A DNA stretch of 64,000 bases from Vreelandella nigrificans (lineage in GTDB: Bacteria > Pseudomonadota > Gammaproteobacteria > Pseudomonadales > Halomonadaceae), in assembly GCF_002374315.1 (NCBI RefSeq), contig NZ_NWUX01000002.1:67150-131149 (forward strand), given 5' to 3'. This document shows positions 37,913 to 46,248 of this stretch, piece by piece; position 1 is the stretch's first letter, and every line of letters starts with the position of its first letter. The notes beneath the pieces were generated by a model. The model was not told the origin of the DNA and did no database searches. It saw only the letters and a list, made by a program, of their open reading frames with translations. The position numbers were made by a program, and so were the translations under genes.

Positions 37913-38507
37913 CAGCCTCGTCGTGGGTGACCAGTAGCGTCGGCAGCCCCGCTTCTCGTAGCTGGCCGAACACCAGGGTACGCATTTCCTGGCGCAGCGC
38001 CGTGTCTAGTTTGGAGAAAGGTTCGTCCAGCAGCACCGCTTGAGGCTGGGAAAGCAGGAGACGCATCAGCGCCACTCTGGCTTGCTGGCCGCCGGAAAGG
38101 GTGGCCGGGTCGCGGGCTTCAAAGCCCGCTAGCCCCACCTGTTCCAGCGCTTTTGTTATTCGCTCGGTTTTGTTCTGGGTGCGACGGGGCAGGCCAAAGC
38201 GGCAATTACCTGCCACGCTCAAATGGGGAAACAGCATCGGGTCCTGGAATAGCAGGCCAATGCCCCGCTGTTCGGCGGGCAGTGTATCCAGGCGTTTATC
38301 GCCTAAATAGAGCTCACCTTGGGCCTGAAAGGCCGGTGATAAAAAACCGGCTAGATAAGCCAGTAACGTGGACTTTCCCGAGCCGGAAGGGCCCATCACC
38401 GTGAGTACTTCCCCAGGTGCTATATGCTGATTTATGGCGAGCAGCGTTTGGCCTTCCAGGGTGATCTTCATTTGCTTGATGTGCAAAATTTGGGGGATGG
38501 GGGTCAT
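37872..38507 (-). CDS. ynjD: ABC transporter ATP-binding protein, YnjD type
   Basis: The 211-aa ATPase has Walker A GPSGSGKST (about residues 34-42), signature LSGGQQAR, Walker B AVLLDEP and H-loop THDEADA. The ATG at 38507 overlaps the permease stop as ATGA; an upstream in-frame extension to 38540 is not needed. Size and company match YnjD of the uncharacterised YnjBCD importer, related to thiamine and iron-type ThiBPQ systems. The substrate is not known. Symbol given by operon layout; moderate certainty. Confidence 0.85.
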   Translation of the reverse strand: MTPIPQILHIKQMKITLEGQTLLAINQHIAPGEVLTVMGPSGSGKSTLLAYLAGFLSPAFQAQGELYLGDKRLDTLPAEQRGIGLLFQDPMLFPHLSVAGNCRFGLPRRTQNKTERITKALEQVGLAGFEARDPATLSGGQQARVALMRLLLSQPQAVLLDEPFSKLDTALRQEMRTLVFGQLREAGLPTLLVTHDEADAAAAGGPIIALG

Positions 38508-40186
38508 GCAGCTCCTCGCATCTGGCGGCGTTTTGCCCACACTAAGCGGGGAATCAATAGCGCCAGACTAAAACCAATAAAGGGCAGTAGTGCTTGTAGA
38601 AGTGCCAATACCGCGATGAGTCGCCGGTTGCCGCCTGATGCCATGGCAACGGCTTCGGTGGTAATGGTAGGGACGCGCCCACCGCCGAGCAGTAGTGTTG
38701 GTAAATACTGCCCGATGCTGACTGCTAAACTCACCGCGCAGGCGGTTAGCAGCGGGGCTAGCAGTAGCGGTAGGCGTATTTGCCAGAAGGCTCGCCAGGG
38801 TGGAGCACCCAGTGACAGTGCCACTTGAACCCAACGCGGGTCTAGCCGCCGATAGGCTTCTGAAAGGGATAAATAGAGATACGGCACTACAAATAGCAGG
38901 TGGGCGGCTACTACCAGGGCGTGCTGGGGGCGAATGCCAACGCTTTCAGCGGCTACAACCAGGCCAAACAGAAAGGCGACTTGTGGCACGATCAGCGGCA
39001 AATACAGTAGCCACTGTACCCGCCGGGCGGGTAGGTGGTGGCGTGCTGCGTGCTCCAGTGTTGCTACGACCAGGAACGCAGCAATCAGTGTTGCGCTTAG
39101 CCCGATACTCAACGTATTGATCAGTGGTGTGGTGACACTGGGCAGAATGCGCTGCCAATGATCCAGCGTAAAGGTGCCCGGCAAAGCATCAGGAAAACGC
39201 CAAAAACCTGCCACTGAAAACAGCGCCAGCCCAGCAAGGGCACTCATTGCCAGGAGTGTGACGGTCGACAACAATGCTCGGCCGCCAAACGCAATTGCTG
39301 CTGAGCCTGATAGGCGAGACCCATTGACTAACCATCGTTGGCTAAGGCGTTGGACAGCCTGTTCTCCCAGCCACCAGGTGAGTAGTGCCGCCAGGGTAAC
39401 GCCCAACTGCAGTACCGCCCCGGCAGAGGCCATAAAACGGCGGCTTAAGTCGGGGTCGTTAAACCAAGTGATAATCGAAACACTTAGTGTTGGTGGTAGG
39501 GTCGGGCCAAGAATCAGCGCCATATCCACTACGGAGGTTGCATAGGCAATCACCGCGTAAACTGGCAGCCGAATCAATGGGTAGAGGGCTGGGAAAACGC
39601 ACTTTAACCAAGCAATACTTGGGGCGTAGCCTAGTGAGCGGGCCAGGGTCACTCGGCGCTCGGGGTGGAGTTGCGCCAATGCCGCCAAGCTCATCAGCAG
39701 TAAAAAGGGTACTTCTTTAAGTACCAGACCTGCCATTAGCGCGAGCCCCAGCGGGTCGTTGACGATCAGTAGGTCGGGGGGGCGCTCCCACCCCGTTACT
39801 CCAGGCGAGAGCCAGCGTGCCAGCAGCCCTGAAGGGGCAATCAAAAAGGCTAAGCCAAAGGCCACGGCCGCATGGGGAATAGCCAGCAACGGCGAGACTA
39901 AGCGCCGAATAGTACGGTCAAGCCAGGTGCCTTGGTTGGCGGCCAGAAATAGCACCACGATAAACAGGGCGACTAGGGTGGTGATGAGACCGCTGAAGTA
40001 GCTCAGGAGTATTGAGCGGTGCAGACCGGCGCGTGCCCACAATGCTTGCCACGCCTCCAGGTGGAAGGTGTCGCCCCCCAGGACTGGCAAATAACCAAAG
40101 GCAGGCAGCAGCACCATTAGTAGTCCTGCCGCCAAAGGAACGGTGAGTAACGCTATCATCACCCAAGGTGCTAAACGCAGTAGCAT
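38504..40186 (-). CDS. ynjC: ABC transporter permease, YnjC type (fused two-domain)
   Basis: The 560-aa protein has about 12 membrane helices and two binding-protein-dependent permease domains in one chain. The EAA-loop-like segments are SLGYAPSIAWLKCVFPALYP (about residues 185-204) and SLGAPPWRAFWQIRLPLL in the second half. The fused-permease layout is that of ThiP/FbpB-type and YnjC. It lies 3 bp after the binding-protein gene and overlaps the ATPase gene by 4 bp. Confidence 0.87.
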   Translation of the reverse strand: MLLRLAPWVMIALLTVPLAAGLLMVLLPAFGYLPVLGGDTFHLEAWQALWARAGLHRSILLSYFSGLITTLVALFIVVLFLAANQGTWLDRTIRRLVSPLLAIPHAAVAFGLAFLIAPSGLLARWLSPGVTGWERPPDLLIVNDPLGLALMAGLVLKEVPFLLLMSLAALAQLHPERRVTLARSLGYAPSIAWLKCVFPALYPLIRLPVYAVIAYATSVVDMALILGPTLPPTLSVSIITWFNDPDLSRRFMASAGAVLQLGVTLAALLTWWLGEQAVQRLSQRWLVNGSRLSGSAAIAFGGRALLSTVTLLAMSALAGLALFSVAGFWRFPDALPGTFTLDHWQRILPSVTTPLINTLSIGLSATLIAAFLVVATLEHAARHHLPARRVQWLLYLPLIVPQVAFLFGLVVAAESVGIRPQHALVVAAHLLFVVPYLYLSLSEAYRRLDPRWVQVALSLGAPPWRAFWQIRLPLLLAPLLTACAVSLAVSIGQYLPTLLLGGGRVPTITTEAVAMASGGNRRLIAVLALLQALLPFIGFSLALLIPRLVWAKRRQMRGAA

Positions 40187-40189
40187 TGC

Positions 40190-41407
40190 TTAGTTCACAT
40201 AGCGTGTTTGCCATGCTTCAGCAATGGCATCGACCCAGCTTGGGTGCGGCTGCCCCAGGAGTTCACCAAGCTCACTCGGTGGCAGTGTCGCGATACCCAG
40301 ATCAATATCATCAAACAGTGCGCGCTCCTCGGGCGACAGCATGTCCATGGCTAAGATCGTGCCGCTTCCCCACACTTTCGGATCCTGCTTTTCAGCCTGT
40401 GCTTCTGGTGACATTAGGTAGTTGGCCACCACCATGGCGCCTGCTTTGTGTTGGGCGTTATAGGGAATGGCCATAAAGCTCATATTGCCAATCATACCGC
40501 TATCATGGACGTAGCTTCTGACGGTGTCAGGCAGCTCATGGTTAGCGATAGCCCCGGAGGCTTCGGTGGCGCTAAACGACAGTGCAATGCTGATTTCACT
40601 GTCGCCCATCAGGCTGCGCAGGTCAGCGCTGTTGGAAGGAAAGGCACGCCCCGAGCGCCACAGGTGAGGATGTAGCTCATCGAGAAACTCCCACAGTGCT
40701 GCCGTGGCGGTATCAAAATCCTCTGCCTGCATGGGTTCGTAGAAGAGCTTGGTGCTGTCGCTTAGTTCCAGCATCGCCTGGGTAATAAACGCATTGCCCA
40801 AAAAGTTGGGTACCTGCGGGTAAGTGAATTCACCGGGATTGAGCGTGGCCCACTCAAGTAGCTCTGCCATGTTGTTCGGATGGTTTTCAACCAGTGCCGT
40901 GTCGTAATAAAAAACTACCTGGGAGCTGCTCCAGGGGGATTCCAGGCCATCCACTGGAATTGTCCAGTCGTAGCGCACGGCGGGCGTGTTGTCAGGATCG
41001 GTTAACGGATAGTGGGGCATAGCATCCGCCCAGGGACCGAACAGCAGCCCATTAGCTTTCATGGCGGCAAAGTTTTCGCCGTTAATCCAGATCATATCCA
41101 CGCTACCGCGCTCGTCGTTGCCCGCTTGCTTTTCAGCCAGTACGCGAGACACCGCTTCAGATGTATCACCGAGTTTAACGTGAACCAGTTCTACGCCGTA
41201 GCGGGCATCGACCTGCTGTGCCACCCAACTGATATAGGTGTTAATGCGCTCTTCACCGGCCCAGGCGTTCCAGTAAACAGTTTGGCCTTTGGCTTCCGCC
41301 ATTATGCTTTGCCAGTCACTGGTGTGGGGGGTAGCCGCTGCCGGAAGGGCAAGGGCCAGCACTGCCATAGCAACCGTAGCACGTAGGGAGTTGCGGTTAT
41401 TCGGCAT
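40190..41407 (-). CDS. ynjB: ABC transporter substrate-binding protein, YnjB type
   Basis: Periplasmic binding protein of the importer. The ATG at 41407 has GAGG six bases upstream and gives 405 aa with a signal peptide (RATVAMAVLALALPAAA); a frame to 41446 is open but lacks a ribosome site. The mature part starts TPHTSDWQSIMAEAKGQTVY, with YWNAWAGEERINTYI soon after, as in the YnjB family. The ligand is unknown. First gene of the six-gene operon. Confidence 0.87.
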   Translation of the reverse strand: MPNNRNSLRATVAMAVLALALPAAATPHTSDWQSIMAEAKGQTVYWNAWAGEERINTYISWVAQQVDARYGVELVHVKLGDTSEAVSRVLAEKQAGNDERGSVDMIWINGENFAAMKANGLLFGPWADAMPHYPLTDPDNTPAVRYDWTIPVDGLESPWSSSQVVFYYDTALVENHPNNMAELLEWATLNPGEFTYPQVPNFLGNAFITQAMLELSDSTKLFYEPMQAEDFDTATAALWEFLDELHPHLWRSGRAFPSNSADLRSLMGDSEISIALSFSATEASGAIANHELPDTVRSYVHDSGMIGNMSFMAIPYNAQHKAGAMVVANYLMSPEAQAEKQDPKVWGSGTILAMDMLSPEERALFDDIDLGIATLPPSELGELLGQPHPSWVDAIAEAWQTRYVN

Positions 41408-41664
41408 CGCACACCTCATATTGAGTAAGTTCGAAACGTTATCCACGGTAGCCTTCTTGTAAGTGTTAGGTTTTATTCATCAGATTCCACGCTAGTATTG
41501 GCAATATTATCACCTGAGCTGGTATCCGATTTTATTGAACCACTATAAATGCCTTTGAGGGCCATTTGTTGCCGGTATTCCCACTCTTAATTGGTGATGC
41601 CATTGTCTGTGTAAGGGGAAATCCAGGCACATAAGGTGCAGGGGCTGCTCAACAGGAAGAGTAT

Positions 41665-42849
41665 ATGACTAGACAAAAGAATGGTTGGAGGATGAAAAGG
41701 CACTTGGTAGCTGTCGGCCTAATACTGGCCGGGAGGGCGCGAGGGAAAAGAGGGTGTAGATTTCAGCTGGTCTTTTATGCAGTCTTGGCGCTTATTGCAC
41801 TAGGTGCAACGCAGGTGGTAGCGCAGGATGTCTCGGAAGCAGAACTCACCACCGGTATAACGGTTGGTGTCTATGTTAGCCCACCTTTTGTTGAAGACCG
41901 TGGCGAAGGGCAATATTCCGGGATAGCTATCGAGTTATGGGAAATCGTTGCAGAGCGGTTGGGGCTTGATTTTCACTACGCTAAATACCCTACCTTTCGT
42001 GATCTTGTGCGGGCTACTGCCGAAAACGAGGTCGATGCGGCGGTGACCAACCTGACCATTACCCGTGACCGCGCTGAAACTATCGCTTTCACGCAGCCTT
42101 GGTATGATGCTGGGCTGCGGATCATGGTGCCAGATCAGGGGGGCGGTGGCTTTTGGGGCGTCGTGGGCGGACTCCAAGATGCTGGCCATCTGAAGGCCTA
42201 TGCCTGGCTTCTGTCAATTATTGCCTTTGCCACCATCGCTCTGACATTGTTCGACCGCCGCTTTGATCCCGATTTCCCTAGACTTTGGCGCGAGGGTGTT
42301 GCGGAGAGCTTCTACCACGTCATGCTCGCTGTTACGTCGAAGCGTATCGCACGCAAGAATCTATTCGGCTGGGTCGGGCGTTTCTGGCAAGCCATCTGGT
42401 TGGCCGTTGGTGTTGTGATTATCGCTTATATAACGTCGTCCGTGACCAGCGTGATGACCACCGTATCTCTGACGCGGGGTATTACGGCACTATCTGATCT
42501 GCCAGGGAAAACCATAGGTGTTTTCACCGGCAGTGCAGCAGAGAAGTATCTGCAAGAACTTGGTATCTCCACGCGCTCTTTTCCCAACATTGATGTTTCA
42601 GTCAATGCGTTACAAGAGGGGCGGGTCGACGCAATCGTCGGGGATGCGCCGATTCTCGAACATTATGCCCATACCCACTTTGAAGAGAGGTTGGAGGTGG
42701 TCGGGAACCTGTTTCACCCAGACAAATACGGCTTTGCCTTTCCACACGAAAGTAGCCTTACATTGCCTATCACCTTGCAGATACTGGACCTGCAAGAGGA
42801 TGGCACCTTGGAGAGCTTGAAACTGAGATATTTTGGCAGCGGGAGATGA
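41665..42849 (+). CDS. Ionotropic-glutamate-receptor-like ligand-gated channel protein
   Basis: The 394-aa product has an N-terminal signal/anchor (hydrophobic stretch about residues 33-50). The first lobe of a type-2 periplasmic binding domain (GITVGVYVSPPFVEDRG to about residue 155) follows, then a membrane insertion: helix LKAYAWLLSIIAFATIALTL, a re-entrant-like segment containing FYHVMLAVTSKRIARKN and helix WLAVGVVIIAYITSSVTSV. The second lobe is ALSDLPGKTIGVFTGSAAEK to the end. This lobe-M1-P-M2-lobe order is that of prokaryotic GluR0. The pore segment lacks the potassium filter GYG. The start ATG 41665 follows AGGAAGAG. Ligand and ion are unknown. Confidence 0.8.
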   Translation: MTRQKNGWRMKRHLVAVGLILAGRARGKRGCRFQLVFYAVLALIALGATQVVAQDVSEAELTTGITVGVYVSPPFVEDRGEGQYSGIAIELWEIVAERLGLDFHYAKYPTFRDLVRATAENEVDAAVTNLTITRDRAETIAFTQPWYDAGLRIMVPDQGGGGFWGVVGGLQDAGHLKAYAWLLSIIAFATIALTLFDRRFDPDFPRLWREGVAESFYHVMLAVTSKRIARKNLFGWVGRFWQAIWLAVGVVIIAYITSSVTSVMTTVSLTRGITALSDLPGKTIGVFTGSAAEKYLQELGISTRSFPNIDVSVNALQEGRVDAIVGDAPILEHYAHTHFEERLEVVGNLFHPDKYGFAFPHESSLTLPITLQILDLQEDGTLESLKLRYFGSGR

Positions 42850-42877
42850 CGTACATTCACGTGGGGCAGCGGATTAT

Positions 42878-42919
42878 CTCAAGTGAACCACCTCAAGTGA
42901 ACCACCTCAAGCGAAGCAC
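42878..42919. repeat. 3 x 14-bp tandem repeat after the channel gene
   Basis: CTCAAGTGAACCAC at 42878 and 42892, then the diverged CTCAAGCGAAGCAC at 42906. It lies 29 bp after the stop codon, in the 119-bp gap before the convergent phosphotransferase gene. Confidence 0.85.
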
Positions 42920-42968
42920 CCCAAACAAGTTGATGATCCAGAAAACTGAATTGAGTCAGTTCGAAGCG

Positions 42969-44003
42969 TTATAGGGAGGCTTGCAAACACTGGAGCTCGC
43001 TGTGAACGTGATCAATGATTGGCAGTGAGAGGTAGTGCTCAACACGGTCGCGCACGTGGGCAATCACCGCAGCATCGGTGAGTTCTGCCGACCAGTCCTG
43101 ACCGCGATATTCGGTATCCCTGCTGTGCAGGTACTGGGCACGCCACTTAGCGCACCAGGTAAGCGACCACAGCCAGGTAGCGCGGCGGCAGGCCACCAGG
43201 GTTTCCGCACTCGGTGTTTCACCCATAGATGCCTGCCAGCGGCGGTAAAAGGTGATCACCTCATCCATGGTAAGCACCGCTTGGCTATTAACATCCCAGG
43301 TGGTCGAGGTGTAAAGCGAGGTGTGGGCTAAATCAATGCCTGGTAGGCCGTAGCGGCACTTTTCCAGATCCACCAAAATCGCACGACCATCCTGAGTGAC
43401 CAGAAAATTGCCGGGATGAGTATCAAAGCTGATCAGACAGCGCTTGGCATCTGACAGTGTAGAGGGCAGTGCATCCAGCTCGTCGCGAATACGTACGATA
43501 ATCTCTGTATTCAAGTCGGCTTTTTCCAACCACTCTGCCTGGCGGCTGACTTCATCGCGCATGGCCTGCCATGGGTCGGCAGGTGCTAGTAGTGGTTCGG
43601 TATGCTCTGGTAGCGCTAAGCGGTGCAAGCTGGCCAGGGTCTCAGCGATGCGCGGTAAATCCTGCGGCAGTTGCGCCAGTCGGCCTTTAACAGCATCCAC
43701 CAGCAGCCCGCCACGGGGCAGGGTCACGCTGACTGACAGAACACCATGCAGATGTGGTACATGTCTCCCTTGGCTGGCCCGCTTATAGCAGGCGGCTTCA
43801 TAAGCCAGATTATCCGCAGGTGCCAGGTTCATCTGACTCTGCTTGGGTAGCCGCGCAACCCAATCATTGCCATCGCGATGAATCCACACATGGTCGTGGG
43901 CCAGCCCGGTATCTGCCATTGATGAGAGCGATTGGTAAGCAATCCCCGCCTGTTGCAGGGTGCTTTTCAGTGCCTGCAAGCGCGCCTCTACAGGTGTGGG
44001 CAT
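42969..44003 (-). CDS. APH-family phosphotransferase-like protein
   Basis: The 344-aa protein is of the aminoglycoside-phosphotransferase/choline-kinase fold. Motifs are HVWIHRDGNDWVARLP (ATP-side Lys/Arg region), LISFDTHPGNFLV (catalytic loop) and ILVDLEKCRYGLPGIDLAH (metal loop). The catalytic loop lacks the usual first His of H-x-D-x-x-x-x-N (it reads S-F-D-T-H-P-G-N), but the Asp and Asn are kept. The ATG at 44003 is preferred; the frame is open to a GTG at 44057, but a TATAAT-like box lies in that stretch (- strand, 44040-44045). The substrate is unknown and need not be an antibiotic. Confidence 0.75.
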   Translation of the reverse strand: MPTPVEARLQALKSTLQQAGIAYQSLSSMADTGLAHDHVWIHRDGNDWVARLPKQSQMNLAPADNLAYEAACYKRASQGRHVPHLHGVLSVSVTLPRGGLLVDAVKGRLAQLPQDLPRIAETLASLHRLALPEHTEPLLAPADPWQAMRDEVSRQAEWLEKADLNTEIIVRIRDELDALPSTLSDAKRCLISFDTHPGNFLVTQDGRAILVDLEKCRYGLPGIDLAHTSLYTSTTWDVNSQAVLTMDEVITFYRRWQASMGETPSAETLVACRRATWLWSLTWCAKWRAQYLHSRDTEYRGQDWSAELTDAAVIAHVRDRVEHYLSLPIIDHVHSELQCLQASL

Positions 44004-44083
44004 TGAGCTGTCCGTGTCGTTATATGTTGAGTGATGTAAATTATAATTATGTGTCACGGCCCCTAGGAAATGTTTAATGGTGC

Positions 44084-44338
44084 TCAGAGATACTTTTTCT
44101 TAACCAGGTAGGCAATGATGACGGGGACTAAGAAAACGATCAAAAAGAACGGCAACTCATACATAAAGGAGTATCCCGCGTGAACTACGCCGACCCATAA
44201 ATTGATACAAGAAGCGAATAACCAGAGGACAGCAAAGACAATGAAATAGTGGGGGCGAAAAGCAGGTGCGAGCCTGCCAGCAAATGCCAGAATAGCAAAG
44301 AGTACCAAACCAGCGCAGATAATCATCAGCGTGTGCAT
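44084..44338 (-). CDS. Small membrane protein (84 aa)
   Basis: Three hydrophobic segments (about residues 3-20, 30-50 and 58-78) and a basic end KKKYL. It has an excellent ribosome site, GGAGG five bases before the ATG. The composition is that of a conserved small inner-membrane protein of unknown function; I do not recognise a named family. It lies between the SDR and phosphotransferase genes on the same strand. Confidence 0.75.
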   Translation of the reverse strand: MHTLMIICAGLVLFAILAFAGRLAPAFRPHYFIVFAVLWLFASCINLWVGVVHAGYSFMYELPFFLIVFLVPVIIAYLVKKKYL

Positions 44339-44410
44339 ATGAACCTCCAGTGCAAGAGAGCGCTTTAATTATGCAGAATCGACTGGCACTGAGCCAGCCG
44401 ATTTGCTTGA

Positions 44411-45166
44411 TTAGCGCGTTGTATAGCCGCCGTTGGCAAAAATCGTTTGTCCGGTAATCCACCAACCGTCTGTTGCTAGGAAGCGGATAATGGGGGAAAT
44501 GTCTTCGATCTTGGTAAGGTCCCCATTGAGTGATTGGGATTTATGGAACCCCACCCTTTCTGGAGTTTCCTGCCCGTAGAAGAAAGGGGTGTCCATGGGG
44601 CCTGGACCGACGGCGGTTACCGAAATGCCGCGTCCCGCAAACTCTTTGGCCGCCGCACGAGTGAAATGCTCCACAGGGGATTTGCCTCCAGCATAGGTGG
44701 AGTAGCCGTCAGTAAAGGCAGCGAGTAAGGAGGTGACAACGGTGATGACCTTGCCGTGGTCGTTTAGATGCTTGCCTGATTCCTTAATGAAGAAATAAGC
44801 TGCCTTGGCATTGATATCGAACATGGTGTCATATTCGTCTTCGCTCGTCTCCACTATGGGCTTGCGCAGCACCATACCTGCTGTGTTGATGGCTACGTCG
44901 ATGCCTCCGAATGTATTTTTGGCTTCTAGAAAAAGTGCCTCCACATTGGCTGGCTTGGTTAAATCAGCTTGGGTCATGTAGGCGTCGCTACCCAAGTTTT
45001 TCACCGCATTAACCGTGTCTTCGGCCTCGGCACGAGTGGCATCGCTGTTGTAATGCACCACGACTTTGGCACCTTCTTGCGCAACTTCACGGCTTAGGAG
45101 GCCGCCGAGGTTTTTCGCACCACCAGCGATAAGTACTACTTTGTCTTTAAAATCGTATGCCGCCAT
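44411..45166 (-). CDS. Short-chain dehydrogenase/reductase (SDR)
   Basis: The 251-aa Rossmann-fold oxidoreductase starts at the ATG 45166 behind AAGGTG; an in-frame GTG at 45175 is part of that ribosome site. The cofactor loop reads IAGGAKNLGGLLSRE, the central motif is INTAGM (a variant of NNAG), and the catalytic region has SLLAAFTDGYSTYAGGKSP with Y-A-G-G-K. It is divergent from a LysR-type regulator, which therefore probably controls it. Substrate unknown. Confidence 0.9.
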   Translation of the reverse strand: MAAYDFKDKVVLIAGGAKNLGGLLSREVAQEGAKVVVHYNSDATRAEAEDTVNAVKNLGSDAYMTQADLTKPANVEALFLEAKNTFGGIDVAINTAGMVLRKPIVETSEDEYDTMFDINAKAAYFFIKESGKHLNDHGKVITVVTSLLAAFTDGYSTYAGGKSPVEHFTRAAAKEFAGRGISVTAVGPGPMDTPFFYGQETPERVGFHKSQSLNGDLTKIEDISPIIRFLATDGWWITGQTIFANGGYTTR

Positions 45167-45208
45167 GTTTATCACCTTTTTGGTATTTTGGGATCAAATG
45201 CGGTTGCT

Positions 45209-45281
45209 TTTACGCCGAGCATTGATATCGGCTTGCAGACTCATTCTCGTCAGGCTTGGCATTGGTATAAACCGGCGTAAA
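45209..45281. promoter_or_regulatory. Inverted half-sites in the SDR-LysR divergent promoter
   Basis: TTTACGCCG (45209-45217) and its exact reverse complement CGGCGTAAA (45273-45281) flank 55 bp. Related GCATTGATAT and GCATTGGTAT direct repeats lie inside. LysR regulators often bind two separated sites in such gaps; this is a candidate. Confidence 0.45.
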
Positions 45282-45324
45282 CTGACAGCATTTGTCGAGA
45301 ATTACGAACAATAAGGTGAGGGGA

Positions 45325-46242
45325 ATGGATCGGCTCGAAAGGCTGCATATTTTTACCCGCGTGGTTGATTGCATGAGCTTCACACGTGCTGCGGAGAGTC
45401 TTAGTATTCCTCGCTCTACGGTATCGACAGCGGTGAAAGATTTAGAGAGTGCGTTGGGGGCTCGGTTAATTAATCGTACGACACGGGCACTTGATGTCAC
45501 CCAAGAGGGCCAGCTGCTGTATAAGCAGTCACTGTTACTGTTGGAGGATTACGAGCGGCTGGCAGGTGCCTTTTCTACTGAAGTGGGGGCCCCCAGTGGC
45601 AAGCTGCGTATCAATGTCCCTGGGCGACTAGGCCGGCGGGTGTTAGTACCAGCACTTCCAGATTTCCTCGACCAGTACCCGGATATCGATATTCAGATGG
45701 GGGTGACTGACCGAGCGGTGGATTTGGTAGGCGAGGGTGTGGACTGCGTGATCCGAGTGGGGGCGCTGGCAGATAGCAATCTTATTGCCCGGCCGCTTGG
45801 CAGTTTGCCGCTATGCAATTGTGCGAGCCCTGCTTATCTAGCCCGCTTTGGTATTCCTAAGACGACCGAGGATCTATCCACGCATCGCATTGTTGCGTTC
45901 GTTTCGTCCATGACGGGCAGCGTTGAGAGCTGGGAGTATGAGCAAGAAGGTCGGGTGGAGAGTGTATTGCTTCCTGCCCGGGTCACCGTGAACACGGCAG
46001 AAGCACTCATTGCTGGTGCACTGGCTGGCCTGGGGCTAATTCAGGTCCCTCGTTACGATGTGCTCCATCACCTGGAGTCAGGAAGGCTGGTGAGTATCCT
46101 GCCGATGGCAGTACCCGAGCCCATGCCTATCACTTTGTTGTATCCACATCGTGAGCACATGACGCGGCGTCTCGAAGCATTTATAGACTGGGTAGTGCCG
46201 GTATTACAGAGCCAAGTGCTGAGGTCGTCAAATCAGGAGTAA
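45325..46242 (+). CDS. LysR-family transcriptional regulator
   Basis: The 305-aa protein starts at ATG 45325 with GGTGAGGGGA upstream. The N-terminal helix-turn-helix is MDRLERLHIFTRVVDCMSFT followed by RAAESLSIPRSTVSTAVKDL. The effector-binding part (about residues 90-295) begins GKLRINVPGRLGRRVL. It is of the CrgA/YafC-like subgroup by its start. It is divergent from the SDR gene and lies just 6 bp upstream of the LtrA-family gene, so it may regulate both. Confidence 0.92.
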   Translation: MDRLERLHIFTRVVDCMSFTRAAESLSIPRSTVSTAVKDLESALGARLINRTTRALDVTQEGQLLYKQSLLLLEDYERLAGAFSTEVGAPSGKLRINVPGRLGRRVLVPALPDFLDQYPDIDIQMGVTDRAVDLVGEGVDCVIRVGALADSNLIARPLGSLPLCNCASPAYLARFGIPKTTEDLSTHRIVAFVSSMTGSVESWEYEQEGRVESVLLPARVTVNTAEALIAGALAGLGLIQVPRYDVLHHLESGRLVSILPMAVPEPMPITLLYPHREHMTRRLEAFIDWVVPVLQSQVLRSSNQE

Positions 46243-46248
46243 TGATCA

